Part shown: piece by piece, positions 56,917 to 64,000 of the stretch
Position numbering within the stretch: position 1 is the stretch's first letter
Layout of the letters: each line of letters opens with the position of its first letter
From: JAJDAT01 sp964344185
GTDB taxonomy: Bacteria; Nitrospinota; Nitrospinia; Nitrospinales; JAJDAT01
Reading direction: 5' to 3'
Length of the DNA stretch: 64,000 nt
Assembly (NCBI GenBank): GCA_964344185.1
Contig: CAYFMN010000003.1
Span: 131,803 to 195,802 of the forward strand
Notes under the pieces: generated by a model
Seen by the model: the letters and a program-made list of their open reading frames with translations, nothing else
The model's database searches: none
What the model was told of the DNA's origin: nothing
Made by a program: the position numbers and the translations under genes

Positions 56917-57240
56917 ATGCAATTATATTTGCCGATTGATTACAAGGGCCGCAGGCTCATCCCTGGGGCTTGCCTTCGTTATTATATTGGGGCTTATGTG
57001 ACCGTCGCGGGGATGGTTACCAGCTATTCCAGACCGGACACCAAACACGGGCCAATGAAGATATTAGAATTAGAGGATTCCACGGCAACTTATACCGTGA
57101 TGGTTTGGCCAAGAGTCTATAAACTTATCGGCTCCATTCTTTATGATCGAGGGCCGTTTCTTGTAAAAGGGAGAGTAACGAAGGAATTTGAAACTTCCCC
57201 GCCAATTGTTGAAGCTGGTTGGATTGAGAGAATAAAATAA
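56917..57240 (+). CDS. Small OB-fold protein (DnaE C-terminus-like)
   Basis: A 107-residue protein. YVTVAGMVTSYSRPDTKHGPMKILELEDSTATYTVMVWP followed by FLVKGRV is the OB-fold that forms the nucleic-acid-binding C-terminal domain of DNA polymerase III alpha and DnaE2. Here it stands alone with a short start. It may be a separate ssDNA-binding protein or a fragment of a polymerase. An ATG directly precedes the domain. No polymerase gene is nearby. Confidence 0.7.
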   Translation: MQLYLPIDYKGRRLIPGACLRYYIGAYVTVAGMVTSYSRPDTKHGPMKILELEDSTATYTVMVWPRVYKLIGSILYDRGPFLVKGRVTKEFETSPPIVEAGWIERIK

Positions 57241-57308
57241 ATTTTCCCTTGCCAAACTTTATTATTTTTCCTATATTGCCCGAAATCGCCAACCTTAAGA
57301 AAAGAGCC

Positions 57309-58193
57309 ATGAAAAAACTTATCGTTTTACTTATATTACTGTTTCCGGTTAATGCGCTTGCTCACTATAAAATAGCCACTTTCAACACGGAATTTTTGAC
57401 AAAACCTAAAGTTCATATGAAATATGGCTTTGGCTTTGACATGCAGGAAAAATTTAAAAGACATTGGTCAAAGCCTGGATTTAGAAACGAAATGATGAAA
57501 CGGGCCGTTAATGCCGTAGCCGATCACATAGCTAGCATTGACGCGGATATCATAGGCTTAACTGAAATTGGAAAACTTGAGGACGTTAACCAGCTAATTG
57601 AGGCGATCAAAGAGCGTGGGGTTTCCTATGATCATGTTTCTTTTTGCCGCTGTACGTCGGGGAGCACTTCTCAATATGTCGCCTTACTATCTAAGTTTCC
57701 ATTGACGACAGTTAAAACAAAATTCCAGAGAAAAGTTGACGGTTTCCGCGTAACCAAAGGGTTAAAGGCTTCTGTTGATTTAGGCGGCGAAGAAGTCATA
57801 ATTTATTTAACTCATTTGAAATCTAAGAGAGGCGGGGCCGCGGCCACCAGTCCACAAAGAGTGGCTCAAGCAACGGTCATTAGAGACGATTACCGCGACG
57901 ATATCAACGCAGGAAAGCATGTAATTGTCATGGGCGATCTTAACGCCAGCCGGGGAGAGCCGGCCTTGAAGCGCATAAGAGGCTTACATGACGATAGTTC
58001 CTCTAACGTTGATTTGGATCAACCTGGAAAGGATGGAATCTTTACCTATCGCTACAGAGGCCAAAGAAACCAAATCGATCACATATTAACCTCTCCATCC
58101 ATTGGCAAAAAATGGAATGTTTCTATTGAAGCGATTGAAACGCCAAACGAGTTTATAAGCGATCATAGAGCCTTGGCGATTACGTTAAATTAA
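57309..58193 (+). CDS. Exported endonuclease/exonuclease/phosphatase (EEP) protein
   Basis: A 294-residue protein with a signal peptide (MKKLIVLLILLFPVNALA). The EEP fold shows the start strand ATFNTEFL, LTEIGKLED (metal Glu), MGDLNASRGE and the closing SDHRALA, in order. An earlier in-frame ATG at 57249 would put 20 residues before the signal, so I use the ATG at 57309 preceded by AAAAGAG. Exported members degrade extracellular DNA or remove phosphate. Substrate unknown. Confidence 0.88.
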   Translation: MKKLIVLLILLFPVNALAHYKIATFNTEFLTKPKVHMKYGFGFDMQEKFKRHWSKPGFRNEMMKRAVNAVADHIASIDADIIGLTEIGKLEDVNQLIEAIKERGVSYDHVSFCRCTSGSTSQYVALLSKFPLTTVKTKFQRKVDGFRVTKGLKASVDLGGEEVIIYLTHLKSKRGGAAATSPQRVAQATVIRDDYRDDINAGKHVIVMGDLNASRGEPALKRIRGLHDDSSSNVDLDQPGKDGIFTYRYRGQRNQIDHILTSPSIGKKWNVSIEAIETPNEFISDHRALAITLN

Positions 58194-58246
58194 ACCTATC
58201 CCCTTCCGATTAAATGTAATTTTGTTAAAAAAATCCCCTCTACCCC

Positions 58247-58275
58247 TTGACAGATAGCCTTATGAGGCCTATATT
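58247..58275 (+). promoter_or_regulatory. Strong sigma70 promoter
   Basis: Perfect TTGACA (58247-58252) and TATATT (58270-58275) with an ideal 17 bp spacer. It lies before a short terminated leader (58309-58335). Confidence 0.75.
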
Positions 58276-58308
58276 CCATATTGTCAAAAACAACAGGGGC
58301 CAAGAGAC

Positions 58309-58335
58309 CCCGCAGGCCTAATTGCGGGTTTTTTT
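58309..58335 (+). terminator. Leader terminator (attenuator-like)
   Basis: CCCGCA/TGCGGG stem (58309-58314 with 58323-58328) and seven T. It lies only ~55 nt after the promoter start point and before the first gene, so it may attenuate the operon or end a tiny RNA. Confidence 0.7.
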
Positions 58336-58417
58336 GTGTCTAAAATTTGAGCGGGAAAAATTTTGGGTTCATAGTGTCCTCTCGTGGGTGACCCTTGAGG
58401 ATAGCCCCTGTTGGCTA

Positions 58418-58459
58418 TTGACAACACTATGGCCCTTTTTTTATGTCAAAAACAACAGG
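58418..58459 (+). promoter_or_regulatory. Second promoter-like module before the paralogue operon
   Basis: TTGACA (58418-58423) with a weak TTATGT (58441-58446) at 17 bp, then TGTCAAAAACAACAGG (58444-58459), an exact 16 bp copy of 58282-58297. In both copies TTGACA and TGTCAA are inverted partners. The copy ends in the AGG of the ribosome site of the next gene. Confidence 0.5.
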
Positions 58460-58470
58460 AGCAAAACATC

Positions 58471-58902
58471 ATGAAAACCAAGGTAAGTAGTAATGGGGTA
58501 GGAACGAAGGAACACGTTATTAGAGGAGAGAAATTAGCGGAAAAATGGCGAAACTTAGAGAGAGCTGGATATTCCGGAGGCTTCGCCGTAACGTTTATGA
58601 ATGCCTTTCGAACAGAATATATAGAGCCTTTAAAAGGGAAAGATTTAACCTCGGAAGAAATTAAAACGCTAATGCACTTCCTTGAGCTTTCTGACACGTC
58701 AATTACTTGCTTTGCGCAAGGCCTAGCAGAACTCGGATCTTCTGAGGAGCTTGGAGGCGGCGGACTTAAAGGATGTGGTTATTTTATTGCAGAAATAGCT
58801 AATATCTTAAGGGAACTTTCATGGATACATTACGATATCGCTTTTCTCTTGAAAGGACGATTAGACAGCCTTCCTGATGGAGAGGAGGTTGGCCATGAGT
58901 AA
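58471..58902 (+). CDS. Helical paralogue 1 (unknown family)
   Basis: A 143-residue soluble helical protein, first of three tandem paralogues. Start ATG with AGGAG upstream. The shared core runs from a Gly-led helix (FAVTFMNAF) through an LTSEEIKTL helix and an AQGLAELGSSEE turn to GYFIAEIANIL. Function unknown. The setting, with DUF3800 and a polyvalent protein downstream, suggests a phage or conjugative element accessory. Overlaps the next gene by 8 bp. Confidence 0.8.
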   Translation: MKTKVSSNGVGTKEHVIRGEKLAEKWRNLERAGYSGGFAVTFMNAFRTEYIEPLKGKDLTSEEIKTLMHFLELSDTSITCFAQGLAELGSSEELGGGGLKGCGYFIAEIANILRELSWIHYDIAFLLKGRLDSLPDGEEVGHE

Positions 58903-59314
58903 ATCTCAAAACAACAATGGAGCCGCAGCGGCCAAGAAAAAAGATGTTGGAGGGGAAGTAAATAATTTAGCTTTGACCGAGCTTTGGGGCGTTTCCGACC
59001 GCCCTAGTCCTGGTTTGGCGAGTGGTTTTATAGCCAACTACGCCTACCTTATAACCGAAAACTTTAAAGGTAAAAGCCTTAACTCAGAAGAAGGTAAAAC
59101 CTTGGAAGAAATTTCCGATCTGGTTAATACGTCGGCCCGGGTAATTTTTGACGGGCTTGCTTCCCTGGGAATCGTGATAGCGGAAAGCGAATGCAACGAA
59201 CTTTATCTGCGAAAAGTTGGCTATCTTATTTCTGAAATTTCAGCGGTCGGCTTTGAGCTTGCTAACCTTGAAGAAATGATTGCGCTTCATTTTAAGAAAG
59301 GAGGCCAATCATGA
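58895..59314 (+). CDS. Helical paralogue 2 (unknown family)
   Basis: A 139-residue protein aligned to its neighbours by ASGFIANYAYLITENF, SLNSEEGKTLEE, FDGLASLGIV and GYLISEISAVG. A strong AGGAGG precedes its ATG, so an upstream ATG is rejected. A disordered, Ala/Lys-rich start precedes the helical core. Four-base overlap with paralogue 3. Confidence 0.8.
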   Translation: MSKSQNNNGAAAAKKKDVGGEVNNLALTELWGVSDRPSPGLASGFIANYAYLITENFKGKSLNSEEGKTLEEISDLVNTSARVIFDGLASLGIVIAESECNELYLRKVGYLISEISAVGFELANLEEMIALHFKKGGQS

Positions 59315-59748
59315 ATAAGAATAACGGAAGCGCTGTCACTGAAAACAAAGAACCTCTATTTGTATCGGCGTGGCCAAAAGGAGCAAGATCGGGGAGCATT
59401 GAAGAAATTATATATTTCCTTAGGGAAATATTACAGCAAGAACTCTTGAGTAATGGTTGTAACGAATCGGCCAAACGTGTTTTAAGCGAATTAGCAGAAA
59501 CCGCAGAAACGGGAGTTTTTTCGCTGATGACTGGCATGGAAGCCCTTGGGTCTATGGTAGAGATCTACCCGCAAAGTCAATTTAGAGGCCTAGAATCTAT
59601 TGGCGATTTAATTGGCGAGATGGCAAGAATAACAAAAGCGCTATCAGAGCTTCGGGTGCATATTTGCCCTAGTGAGATTGATGCTTTAATGGTCATTCGG
59701 GAAAGCGGGAAAAGGGGAAAGGGGGCTAATCATGAAAGCAGATCTTAA
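59311..59748 (+). CDS. Helical paralogue 3 (unknown family)
   Basis: A 145-residue protein, the most diverged of the three, with SLMTGMEALGSMVE and LESIGDLIGEMARI as the matching blocks. An AGGAGG site lies upstream. A basic tail follows the core. It overlaps the next gene by 17 bp. The tandem set probably arose by duplication and stayed as a translationally coupled unit. Confidence 0.78.
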   Translation: MNKNNGSAVTENKEPLFVSAWPKGARSGSIEEIIYFLREILQQELLSNGCNESAKRVLSELAETAETGVFSLMTGMEALGSMVEIYPQSQFRGLESIGDLIGEMARITKALSELRVHICPSEIDALMVIRESGKRGKGANHESRS

Positions 59749-59950
59749 ATTCAAAGTTATAGCCCTGCAAAACGATATTATTTCGGTCAATAATCGTTTA
59801 ATAGAAACTATTAGGGCTAACGCTCGTTTAAAGCGGGAAAACGAACGCCTCCAAACCGCTTTGGATCAGCTTAAAAGGCAACAAGTCAAGACGGTTAGGA
59901 AACCCCTTAAGACTAATCCTTTCAAGCTTATACGGGGAGGGAAGGCTTAA
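59732..59950 (+). CDS. Small coiled-coil protein
   Basis: A 72-residue basic protein. Residues ~5-50 form a leucine/asparagine-rich coiled coil (LIETIRANARLKRENERL) and the tail is Lys/Arg-rich. Such small proteins occur as phage or plasmid regulators. GGGG-rich ribosome site. Its stop is followed by a terminator. Confidence 0.7.
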   Translation: MKADLKFKVIALQNDIISVNNRLIETIRANARLKRENERLQTALDQLKRQQVKTVRKPLKTNPFKLIRGGKA

Positions 59951-59964
59951 TTTATTAACTATGG

Positions 59965-59996
59965 CCGGGCTCTGGAAACGGGGTCCGGTTTTTTTT
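59965..59996 (+). terminator. Terminator of the paralogue operon
   Basis: CCGGGC...GTCCGG imperfect stem then eight T (59989-59996). Confidence 0.75.
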
Positions 59997-60059
59997 GTGC
60001 AAAAATTAATTAAATTAAAATAATATAGGTACAGAAAGCTAAAAGAATGTAATTAGTTG

Positions 60060-60743
60060 ATGGAAAACCCAAGAAAAATTCTATATATGTTTTTGGACGA
60101 AGGGGGGAATTTTGATTTTTCTCCTACTGGAACTAAGTTTTTTACCTTGACCTGTGTTTCGATGATTCGCCCTTTTCACATGGCCGATCCTCTTGATAAC
60201 TTAAAATATGATCTAATGGAATTGGGCTTGGATATTGAAAGGTTCCATGCAACAGAAGACAAGCAAGCCGTAAGAAATCAGGTTTTTTCTATAATTCAAA
60301 GGCACATAGAAAATTTACAAATCGACGCACTAATTGTAGAAAAAAGAAAAACTATAAGATCTCTTCAAGAAGAGTCACACTTTTATTTAAGGATGTTTGA
60401 ATACCTTTTAAGATATCCTCTAACACGCCCTACCGTGAATGACGTTGACGTAAATGATTTAGACGAAGTAATAGTCATTACCGATAAAATCCCTGTCCAG
60501 AAGAAAAGAAAACATGTAGAAAAAGCCATTAAATTAAAGCTAAAAGATATCCTGCCGGATGTCCCTTCAAGGATAATGCATCATTCATCAAAATCAAGCA
60601 TGGAACTACAAATAGCGGATTATTGTAATTGGGCTATATTTCGTAAGTGGGAAAGGGAGGATTCAAGATCTTATGATCTTATAAAAGAAGGAATTAAAAG
60701 CGAATTTGATATTTTTGAAACCGGAGGAAATTATTATTACTGA
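60060..60743 (+). CDS. DUF3800 domain protein
   Basis: A 227-residue protein. MFLDEGGNFDF near residues 10-20 is the DUF3800 hallmark (Asp13, Glu14), and the C-terminal LQIADYCNWAIFRKWER block is also typical. The fold is RNase H-like and the family is common in mobile elements and phage-defence neighbourhoods. It is presumed a nuclease but has no confirmed role. ATG at 60060 chosen over TTG three bases earlier. A palindromic hairpin follows the stop. Confidence 0.85.
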   Translation: MENPRKILYMFLDEGGNFDFSPTGTKFFTLTCVSMIRPFHMADPLDNLKYDLMELGLDIERFHATEDKQAVRNQVFSIIQRHIENLQIDALIVEKRKTIRSLQEESHFYLRMFEYLLRYPLTRPTVNDVDVNDLDEVIVITDKIPVQKKRKHVEKAIKLKLKDILPDVPSRIMHHSSKSSMELQIADYCNWAIFRKWEREDSRSYDLIKEGIKSEFDIFETGGNYYY

Positions 60744-60747
60744 GTGA

Positions 60748-60799
60748 CCTCCCTGGCTATCCACTGGAAGAGCCCCTTGGGCTCTTATCGCCAGGGAGG
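60748..60799. repeat. Compound palindrome after the DUF3800 gene
   Basis: Outer perfect 10 bp arms (60748-60757, 60790-60799) enclose a second perfect 8 bp hairpin (60768-60775, 60779-60786). No T tract follows. It may be a factor-dependent terminator, a mobile repeat or a nucleoid site. Confidence 0.75.
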
Positions 60800-61021
60800 A
60801 ACCTTTAAGCTGAAAATCTGAGCTGTATTTTTCAAATACCCTAGTTAGGAATAATATAATTCTCCCATGATATCATGTCAATTAAAATTAGATGTAATTC
60901 TTCATCGACAAACAAAAACCCTTTAGAGTTGGCTATTTAGCTGGAAATAACCTTGAAAACGCCTTGTTTCGTCGTCTAAGCCCTTCTTGACCATTTCTAG
61001 GAACGCATTTATATTTGAATC

Positions 61022-61207
61022 ATGCCCAAACCAATCAAAAAAGATTATCTTCCTTACGATCAACCCGCCACGATTGAAATAATCGAAGAGCAAGAGGATT
61101 CTTTAGGTAAAAAAGTTTTATACGCTTTCTTAAGGGCAGCTTATATTGTTGTGTTTGTCCGGTTCGCTACTTGGCTAGTTGACTACTTCAGGGCTCAATT
61201 CCCATAA
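61022..61207 (+). CDS. Small single-TM protein
   Basis: A 61-residue protein with an acidic-then-hydrophobic layout. A polar start carries IIEEQED and one membrane helix spans about 33-53 (FLRAAYIVVFVRFATWLV). No good ribosome site. It converges with the polyvalent protein gene, overlapping its stop by 13 bp. Confidence 0.45.
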   Translation: MPKPIKKDYLPYDQPATIEIIEEQEDSLGKKVLYAFLRAAYIVVFVRFATWLVDYFRAQFP

Positions 61208-64000
61208 AACCTGTTTAACTGGCTGGCCATGCGTCCATAAATTTCATTGATCTCTTTCAAGGATTCAGGGGTCTTTTTGACTTGCTCCCGCCTAATAAGG
61301 GCCTGTAGGTTCTTAAGTCTCCCTTTAAACTGGTTCATCTGTTTAAGGCGTAGTATCTCCTGACCGCTTGCTTTTCTGGCGTTCTTCTTCTGCTGAAGGT
61401 TTCTAATTTCTGTATAGAATTGTTCCAGTTGCCTTGTCGGTCTATTTGGAAACTTTAAAAAGGTAACTGGGTTTGGATTCATTCTTTCTGCAGGGGGCTT
61501 GTCGCCAGATATCATATCGATAAATCCTGATCCTGTTGTATAAAGATTTCCTGTTAATTGCTTCAGGATATGATGGGTTTGAATAGGCGAAACCTCATAG
61601 CCTAGCATTCGAAATGCCTTGGATATTTCGCTTGATAATTCTGGCGTGTAATAACGTTTTCTATCTTCAATAGGTAATCCGGTTTTTTCGTCGCGCATCC
61701 ATTCAGGCTCTATTGGATGGCCTAACCAATTGGAATTACCTAATACCTCAATAAACGGCTTGGCCAATGAAGGGGTTAAGCCTTCCAAGGTGAACGGTTG
61801 AACGGTCAACTTTTTAAGGGCTTTCATGGCTCCGTCTACCGCTTCTTTGTCTTTGTTTCGGGCTTCGTCTAGTCCGGCAACGACTAAACCGCCAAAGAGG
61901 ATAAAAAGCTCATGCGCTCCAGGAATTCGGACTACTCGCCCGTCGTCTAATTCCGTCCACATATTTAGGTATTTCCATTCAGGAGGAATGTTTTTATACC
62001 ATTCCTCATCCTTGACCTCATCCCACATAAGTAGAGCGGGAATCGTAACATACATAAATGATCTAAACAGCGTTCGTACTGGATTGGCTTTAAACGCCCT
62101 TAAAAGCTTGTTAGGGCTTTGTAGAGCGACGTTATAAAATGCGGTTATCTGGTTAATGGTTCGGCTTGTTCTGCCTGATTTCGTAAAGTTAACCGTCACG
62201 TCCTGCGCGTTGTTAAAGGCCTCGATAAAGGCCGCATCCTCGGACCATTCGGGATGCTCTTTTTGGATACGGTTGAACGTCTCAAGCTCTACAATCCTTG
62301 GAGCTAATTCGAAGAACTGGAAAAAACCGCGTACCTTGTCCAAAGCGGTTGTGGTTAAATTGTACGGGCTTAAATGCAACGTTTTGCCGAAAGCTCCTAA
62401 TTGCCTTCTGACTAGATCGTCATACATTTTGGTTGTAGCCTTCCGGTCAAAGCCCATCATGGTTGCCATTTGCAAGCCGGAATTTAACGCTCTATCTGTA
62501 ATGGAATTTGGCGGCGCCGTTATTTCCTTTACCGCTCCCCTTAGAGTATTCATTATTGGCAATTGGAACCGCTTTTTAGTCAGAACAGCCGCCCACGCCG
62601 CATCCCTTATGGGGTTGGTGAAGAAGGAAAAGGAATAGCTTAAGCCCGTAAAACCAAGGCGCATCAATCGAGCGACGGAAGCGAACACCGATAATATTTT
62701 TGAATTAATTAAGGGTGGGTCCGTTTCCTTAAGAGCTTGGTATAGGTCTTTATGCACTTCGAACAATTCCAGTTTTCCATTTCTCCAAATAGCGATAACG
62801 TTGTCTTTCCCATAATAATTAGAGTCTCTATACCAAAGCTCGACAACTTCGTTTAAGTCAATGTCTCCTGGGTTGTTCTCTTGATATTCGGTCAAGGCTT
62901 CTTGCAATTTCCTTGATCTTTGGGCCACATCAGCCACATTTACTTTTTGAGCCTTTGGAGCAAGCGGAACCTTAACAACAAGATCGCCTAAACCTTTTTC
63001 GTTTCCAAGTTCAACCACGGCCCTTGCAATGCGGGTTTTGGTCGATCTTGAGACAACAGCCGCCGCCGATTCAATAAAGCTTTTCATTGGGTTTTTAAAC
63101 GGTCTAGTTGATCCTTTTTGCCTCTTAACCGCCGAACCCTTTTGCTCAAATCCTCCGTTAATGCTGGAAGTATCCATAGACTCCCTGAACACCCGCATAA
63201 ACGGCAAGTAAATCGGGTTAAGATCTCTAAATAAGGCTTTGGTTTCCGCGCTTAAGTCGCCGCTCCAAACATACCAATCAAGGAGTTGGTCGGCCCACGT
63301 TGAAACGTTCTTAGCGGCTTCATTCCAGCCTTTACGCTCTCCAAATACTTCAATTACATGCTGAATGTCAACGCCTTCAAAACCGCTTTCAATTCCTCTC
63401 GTATGGTTGTTTTTTGCTCTTAAGGCCATAGCGTAGGTTATCCAGTCGGTCATGTCTTTTTCGTTTTTAATAGCGGCGGGTTTGATCGCATCGACTAAGG
63501 AAAGGCCAACACGACGGCCAAACGGATCGACCATCGCCTTCCTAACCATCGTTTCGGCGATAGAAAGCGTTTTCCCTTTGTAGAATGTCGCCAATTTAAA
63601 CGGGTCTTGATCGGGGGCGATATCCTTTCCGGTTCGCTCCTTTACTTCGCTTGTTACTTCCTCGAAAATAAAGTTGCTATCATAAAGCTCTTTCATGACA
63701 AGCTTATAAGCCGCCCTTGGGCCTGAATCCTGAAAGCTCTTTTCCTGTTTGCCGTCAAAGTCGATCTGTGAGCGCATACGATTGATCGAACCTTGTTTAT
63801 ACCAAACCTCCATTGATTTCTTTAGCTTAGCGATAGGACCGGATAAAGGAATGTAACCTTTAGGAATATCAACTTTGCCAGATATAAATGGAATTATTGA
63901 TTTAGATTTCTGCGGTAACAGCATTTTGCCGTCATTGCCTATGACCGCTTGCTTTAGAAAAGTGATCTTCCCCGGAATAAGTGGACAGGTAGTTAAGCGG
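61195..64000 (-). CDS. Polyvalent protein, LPD38-like (partial at window edge)
   Basis: At least 935 residues are in the window. The frame is open to its right edge, so the true start is outside. An ATG at 63924 is internal. The C-terminal ~550 residues resemble the LPD38 module of phage and conjugative-element polyvalent proteins. They include RLGFTGLSYSFSFFTNPIRD, NAQDVTVNFTKSG, NQITAFYNVALQSPNK, and YKNIPPEWKYLNMW, with hydrophobic stretches. Such proteins are thought to be injected with DNA and to carry several activities. It supports the view that 58-64 kb is a mobile element. Confidence 0.75.
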   Translation of the reverse strand, partial: RLTTCPLIPGKITFLKQAVIGNDGKMLLPQKSKSIIPFISGKVDIPKGYIPLSGPIAKLKKSMEVWYKQGSINRMRSQIDFDGKQEKSFQDSGPRAAYKLVMKELYDSNFIFEEVTSEVKERTGKDIAPDQDPFKLATFYKGKTLSIAETMVRKAMVDPFGRRVGLSLVDAIKPAAIKNEKDMTDWITYAMALRAKNNHTRGIESGFEGVDIQHVIEVFGERKGWNEAAKNVSTWADQLLDWYVWSGDLSAETKALFRDLNPIYLPFMRVFRESMDTSSINGGFEQKGSAVKRQKGSTRPFKNPMKSFIESAAAVVSRSTKTRIARAVVELGNEKGLGDLVVKVPLAPKAQKVNVADVAQRSRKLQEALTEYQENNPGDIDLNEVVELWYRDSNYYGKDNVIAIWRNGKLELFEVHKDLYQALKETDPPLINSKILSVFASVARLMRLGFTGLSYSFSFFTNPIRDAAWAAVLTKKRFQLPIMNTLRGAVKEITAPPNSITDRALNSGLQMATMMGFDRKATTKMYDDLVRRQLGAFGKTLHLSPYNLTTTALDKVRGFFQFFELAPRIVELETFNRIQKEHPEWSEDAAFIEAFNNAQDVTVNFTKSGRTSRTINQITAFYNVALQSPNKLLRAFKANPVRTLFRSFMYVTIPALLMWDEVKDEEWYKNIPPEWKYLNMWTELDDGRVVRIPGAHELFILFGGLVVAGLDEARNKDKEAVDGAMKALKKLTVQPFTLEGLTPSLAKPFIEVLGNSNWLGHPIEPEWMRDEKTGLPIEDRKRYYTPELSSEISKAFRMLGYEVSPIQTHHILKQLTGNLYTTGSGFIDMISGDKPPAERMNPNPVTFLKFPNRPTRQLEQFYTEIRNLQQKKNARKASGQEILRLKQMNQFKGRLKNLQALIRREQVKKTPESLKEINEIYGRMASQLNRFYGN

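Noticed and set aside
62156..62638. 160-codon plus-strand frame
   Set aside because: It is a shadow of the polyvalent protein gene on the other strand.

Overview
The window looks like a piece of a Gram-negative, AT-rich bacterial chromosome. Lipoproteins with clear lipoboxes, a TonB-type protein and many exported proteins point to a two-membrane cell. The strongest taxonomic clue is a complete bacterial proteasome operon whose tagging protein is UBact rather than actinobacterial Pup. UBact-proteasome loci are known from Nitrospinota, Nitrospirota and a few other Gram-negative phyla, so a Nitrospinota-like organism is my best inference, not a proof. Two runs of ten Ns (35559-35568 and 36578-36587) show that the sequence is a draft scaffold, so single-base frameshifts must be read with care.

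Layout. 1-3.3 kb: a probable small RNA and the proton-pumping transhydrogenase pntAB. 3.7-6.7 kb: a hypothetical gene, an M48 protease and a serine hydrolase. 6.7-26.4 kb: a cell-envelope or glycan-like region with a PHP-glycosyltransferase fusion, two SGNH hydrolases, two GT39-like membrane glycosyltransferases, a CotH/beta-helix protein and a repeat-rich lipoprotein, interspersed with HDOD, FetB-like, PaiB-like and Bax-inhibitor-1 genes. 26.4-36.5 kb: an accessory zone with TPR and Sel1 proteins, an Imm35-like protein, an HTH protein, a collagen-like protein, a broken toxin-antitoxin pair and a ZIP transporter with an internal cyclic-nucleotide-binding domain. Five copies of a roughly 100 bp palindromic intergenic repeat lie between 20.6 and 34.3 kb.

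36.6-44.5 kb: a 7.8 kb genomic island inserted at the 3' end of tRNA-Thr(CGT). It is bounded by a perfect 45 bp direct repeat of the tRNA end. It carries a 2100-residue protein (Cap4/DUF4297-type nuclease, STAND NTPase, very long C-terminal sensor-like region) and an overlapping partner gene I cannot assign. It encodes no integrase. This resembles an Avs-type antiphage system and is the best candidate in the window for an undescribed system. A further degenerate tRNA-Thr scar at 33.37 kb suggests that elements have stacked at this site.

44.7-56.5 kb: a TonB-like protein, a MobA-like nucleotidyltransferase, then the operon ATPase-dop-ubact-prcB-prcA-pafA with overlapping junctions. UBact is conjugated by PafA, removed by Dop, and tagged proteins are unfolded by the ATPase and degraded by PrcAB. 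pafA is broken by a one-base frameshift as assembled. nadA, a caspase-like exported protein and crcB follow. 56.6-64 kb: tRNA-Arg(TCT), an OB-fold protein and an exported EEP phosphohydrolase, then a phage- or conjugative-element-like region with three tandem paralogous helical proteins, a DUF3800 protein and the 3' part of a polyvalent (LPD38-like) protein that runs off the window.
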